A stretch of DNA of 5,607 nt from JALHQU01 sp043745295 (GTDB lineage: Bacteria; Planctomycetota; Planctomycetia; Gemmatales; Gemmataceae), in contig JAYTTN010000405.1 in the NCBI GenBank assembly GCA_043745295.1, forward strand, positions 1 to 5,607. Direction: 5' to 3'. A program made the position numbers and the translations under genes. Each line of letters opens with the position of its first letter. Position 1 is the stretch's first letter. Under the pieces are notes generated by a model, which saw only the letters and a program-made list of their open reading frames with translations, did no database searches and was not told where the DNA came from. Positions 5,564 through 5,607 of the stretch are shown piece by piece.

Positions 5564-5607
5564 CAAGGGCCGTGGGTGCCAGACCTGCCCGACACCCACG
5601 GCCCTTG
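5564..5607. repeat. Strong hairpin 33 bp after the last gene, possible transcription end
   Basis: A perfect 15-bp inverted repeat (5564-5578 with 5593-5607) has a 14-nt loop; the right arm ends exactly at the window edge. The bases before the left arm (CCCGGCCCG) may also pair beyond the edge. It starts 33 bp after the last stop, a plausible place for a terminator. Any T-tract would lie outside the window, so termination cannot be judged. It may equally be a member of a dispersed palindromic family. Confidence 0.7.

Overview
The window is part of a type II secretion / type IV pilus-like assembly locus. All recognisable genes lie on the plus strand. The DNA is GC-rich with a strong preference for C or G at third codon positions. 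A planctomycete, probably of the Gemmata group (Gemmataceae), is the best guess. The reasons are the GspE-GspF-pseudopilin order, pseudopilins of 280-330 residues, the 'LLLPAVQK(I/V)R' sequence after the first pseudopilin's hydrophobic helix (familiar from the large planctomycete DUF1559 prepilin-like family), and palindromic GC-rich intergenic repeats. This is inference from style, not a database match.

Layout: (1) 1-1132, C-terminal two thirds of a GspE/PilB-type assembly ATPase, its start lost off the left edge. (2) 1133-1327, an intergenic region almost filled by a nested imperfect palindrome of about 180 bp. (3) 1328-2569, a GspF/PilC inner-membrane platform protein. (4) 2570-2688, a spacer with two GC-rich hairpins. 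(5) 2689-3534, a GspG-like pseudopilin. (6) 3576-4535, a second, related pseudopilin-like protein. (7) 4538-5530, a GspH/FimT-like pseudopilin, two bases after the previous stop. (8) 5531-5607, the start of another intergenic region, with a 15-bp-stem hairpin cut by the window edge.

How they work together: in the known systems the cytoplasmic hexameric ATPase (E) drives the membrane platform (F), which adds pseudopilin subunits to a short periplasmic filament after a prepilin peptidase trims their leaders. The three pseudopilins here all carry the class III leader with Glu at +5. No peptidase, secretin, GspC/L/M or GspI/J/K gene is present in the window, so the machine is seen only in part. 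Type II secretion cannot be firmly separated from a pilus-like system.

No CRISPR array, transposase, tRNA, rRNA, defence gene or clearly new biochemical system was found. The most notable items are the composite palindrome between the E and F genes, the enlarged pseudopilins with Ala instead of Gly at the cleavage site, and the C-terminal signature shared by the two adjacent pseudopilins.
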